Shown one piece after another: positions 63,936-64,000 of a stretch of DNA of 64,000 nt. Numbering within the stretch: the first letter of the stretch is position 1; each line of letters begins with the position of its first letter. The stretch spans positions 1-64,000 of the forward strand of contig JAEWYO010000023.1 in assembly GCA_023395595.1 (NCBI GenBank), read 5' to 3'. Source of the DNA: Bacillota bacterium. GTDB lineage: Bacteria > Bacillota > Clostridia > Christensenellales > CAG-138. The notes beneath the pieces are model-generated. The model did not search any database and was not told the origin of the DNA. It saw only the letters and a list, made by a program, of their open reading frames with translations. The translations under genes were made by a program, and so were the position numbers.

Positions 63936-63994
63936 ACGCGAGTGCGTGAACGCGCATAGGCAACATTTGAGCAAGACAAAGGACGATACACGCA

Positions 63995-64000
63995 ATGAAA
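63995..64000 (+). CDS. Possible start of the next gene (cut by the window edge)
   Basis: An ATG-AAA at the very end, preceded by AAAGGACG at a slightly long distance. Only two codons are visible, so nothing can be said about the product. Confidence 0.25.

Overview
The window looks like a chromosomal piece of an anaerobic, moderately GC-rich member of the Bacillota (class Clostridia). Evidence seen: two oxygen-sensitive glycyl radical enzymes with an activase, the yybS-gdpP-rplI-dnaB gene order typical of Bacillota, a LytR-CpsA-Psr protein, NlpC/P60 and YkuD cell-wall enzymes, AGGAGG-type ribosome binding sites and many GTG/TTG starts. I saw no rRNA, tRNA, CRISPR array, insertion sequence or phage gene.

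Layout. (1) 1-1.4 kb: redox/iron genes (DUF2892 membrane protein, Rieske protein, ferritin). (2) 1.4-20.6 kb: a large sugar or polyol catabolic locus. A minus-strand operon (lactonase, HAD phosphatase, D-lyxose isomerase) diverges from a ROK kinase and glycyl radical enzyme 1. A DeoR and an AraC regulator follow, then an operon with glycyl radical enzyme 2, its radical-SAM activase, a 587-aa ROK-like protein and a shikimate-dehydrogenase-like oxidoreductase. A CUT2-type sugar ABC transporter with two permeases ends the locus. (3) 20.8-21.6 kb: EFR1-type flavodoxin/ferredoxin. (4) 21.9-26.4 kb: a cyclic-di-GMP module (hypothetical protein, 25-aa ORF under an RBS-masking hairpin, HD-GYP phosphodiesterase, DUF5317 protein, GGDEF cyclase). 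(5) 26.4-43.4 kb: one gene for a ~5485-aa secreted cadherin/VCBS-repeat protein behind a structured leader with an intrinsic terminator. (6) 43.7-48.1 kb: SDR epimerase, GNAT acetyltransferase, amidohydrolase, sirtuin. (7) 48.3-58.9 kb: cell-envelope genes (MreB-like, NlpC/P60 hydrolase, L,D-transpeptidase, lipoprotein, LCP ligase, M3 peptidase, GH3/NagZ). (8) 59.1-64 kb: yybS-gdpP-rplI-dnaB.

Most interesting parts. The catabolic locus has two glycyl radical enzymes whose active-site residues differ from glycerol dehydratase in complementary ways, plus an AroE-like dehydrogenase without the serines that hold the shikimate carboxylate. I infer an uncharacterised radical pathway for a cyclic or deoxygenated polyol; the substrate cannot be read from sequence. 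The giant protein contains a higher-order repeat of exactly 1245 bp (415 aa, four modules of 105+107+105+98 aa). It sits next to c-di-GMP genes and ends in a transmembrane helix with a cytoplasmic tail. A degenerate second copy of the 3' end of the M3 peptidase gene lies just behind that gene.

Limits: all family calls are by eye from motifs; no database search or structure prediction was run.
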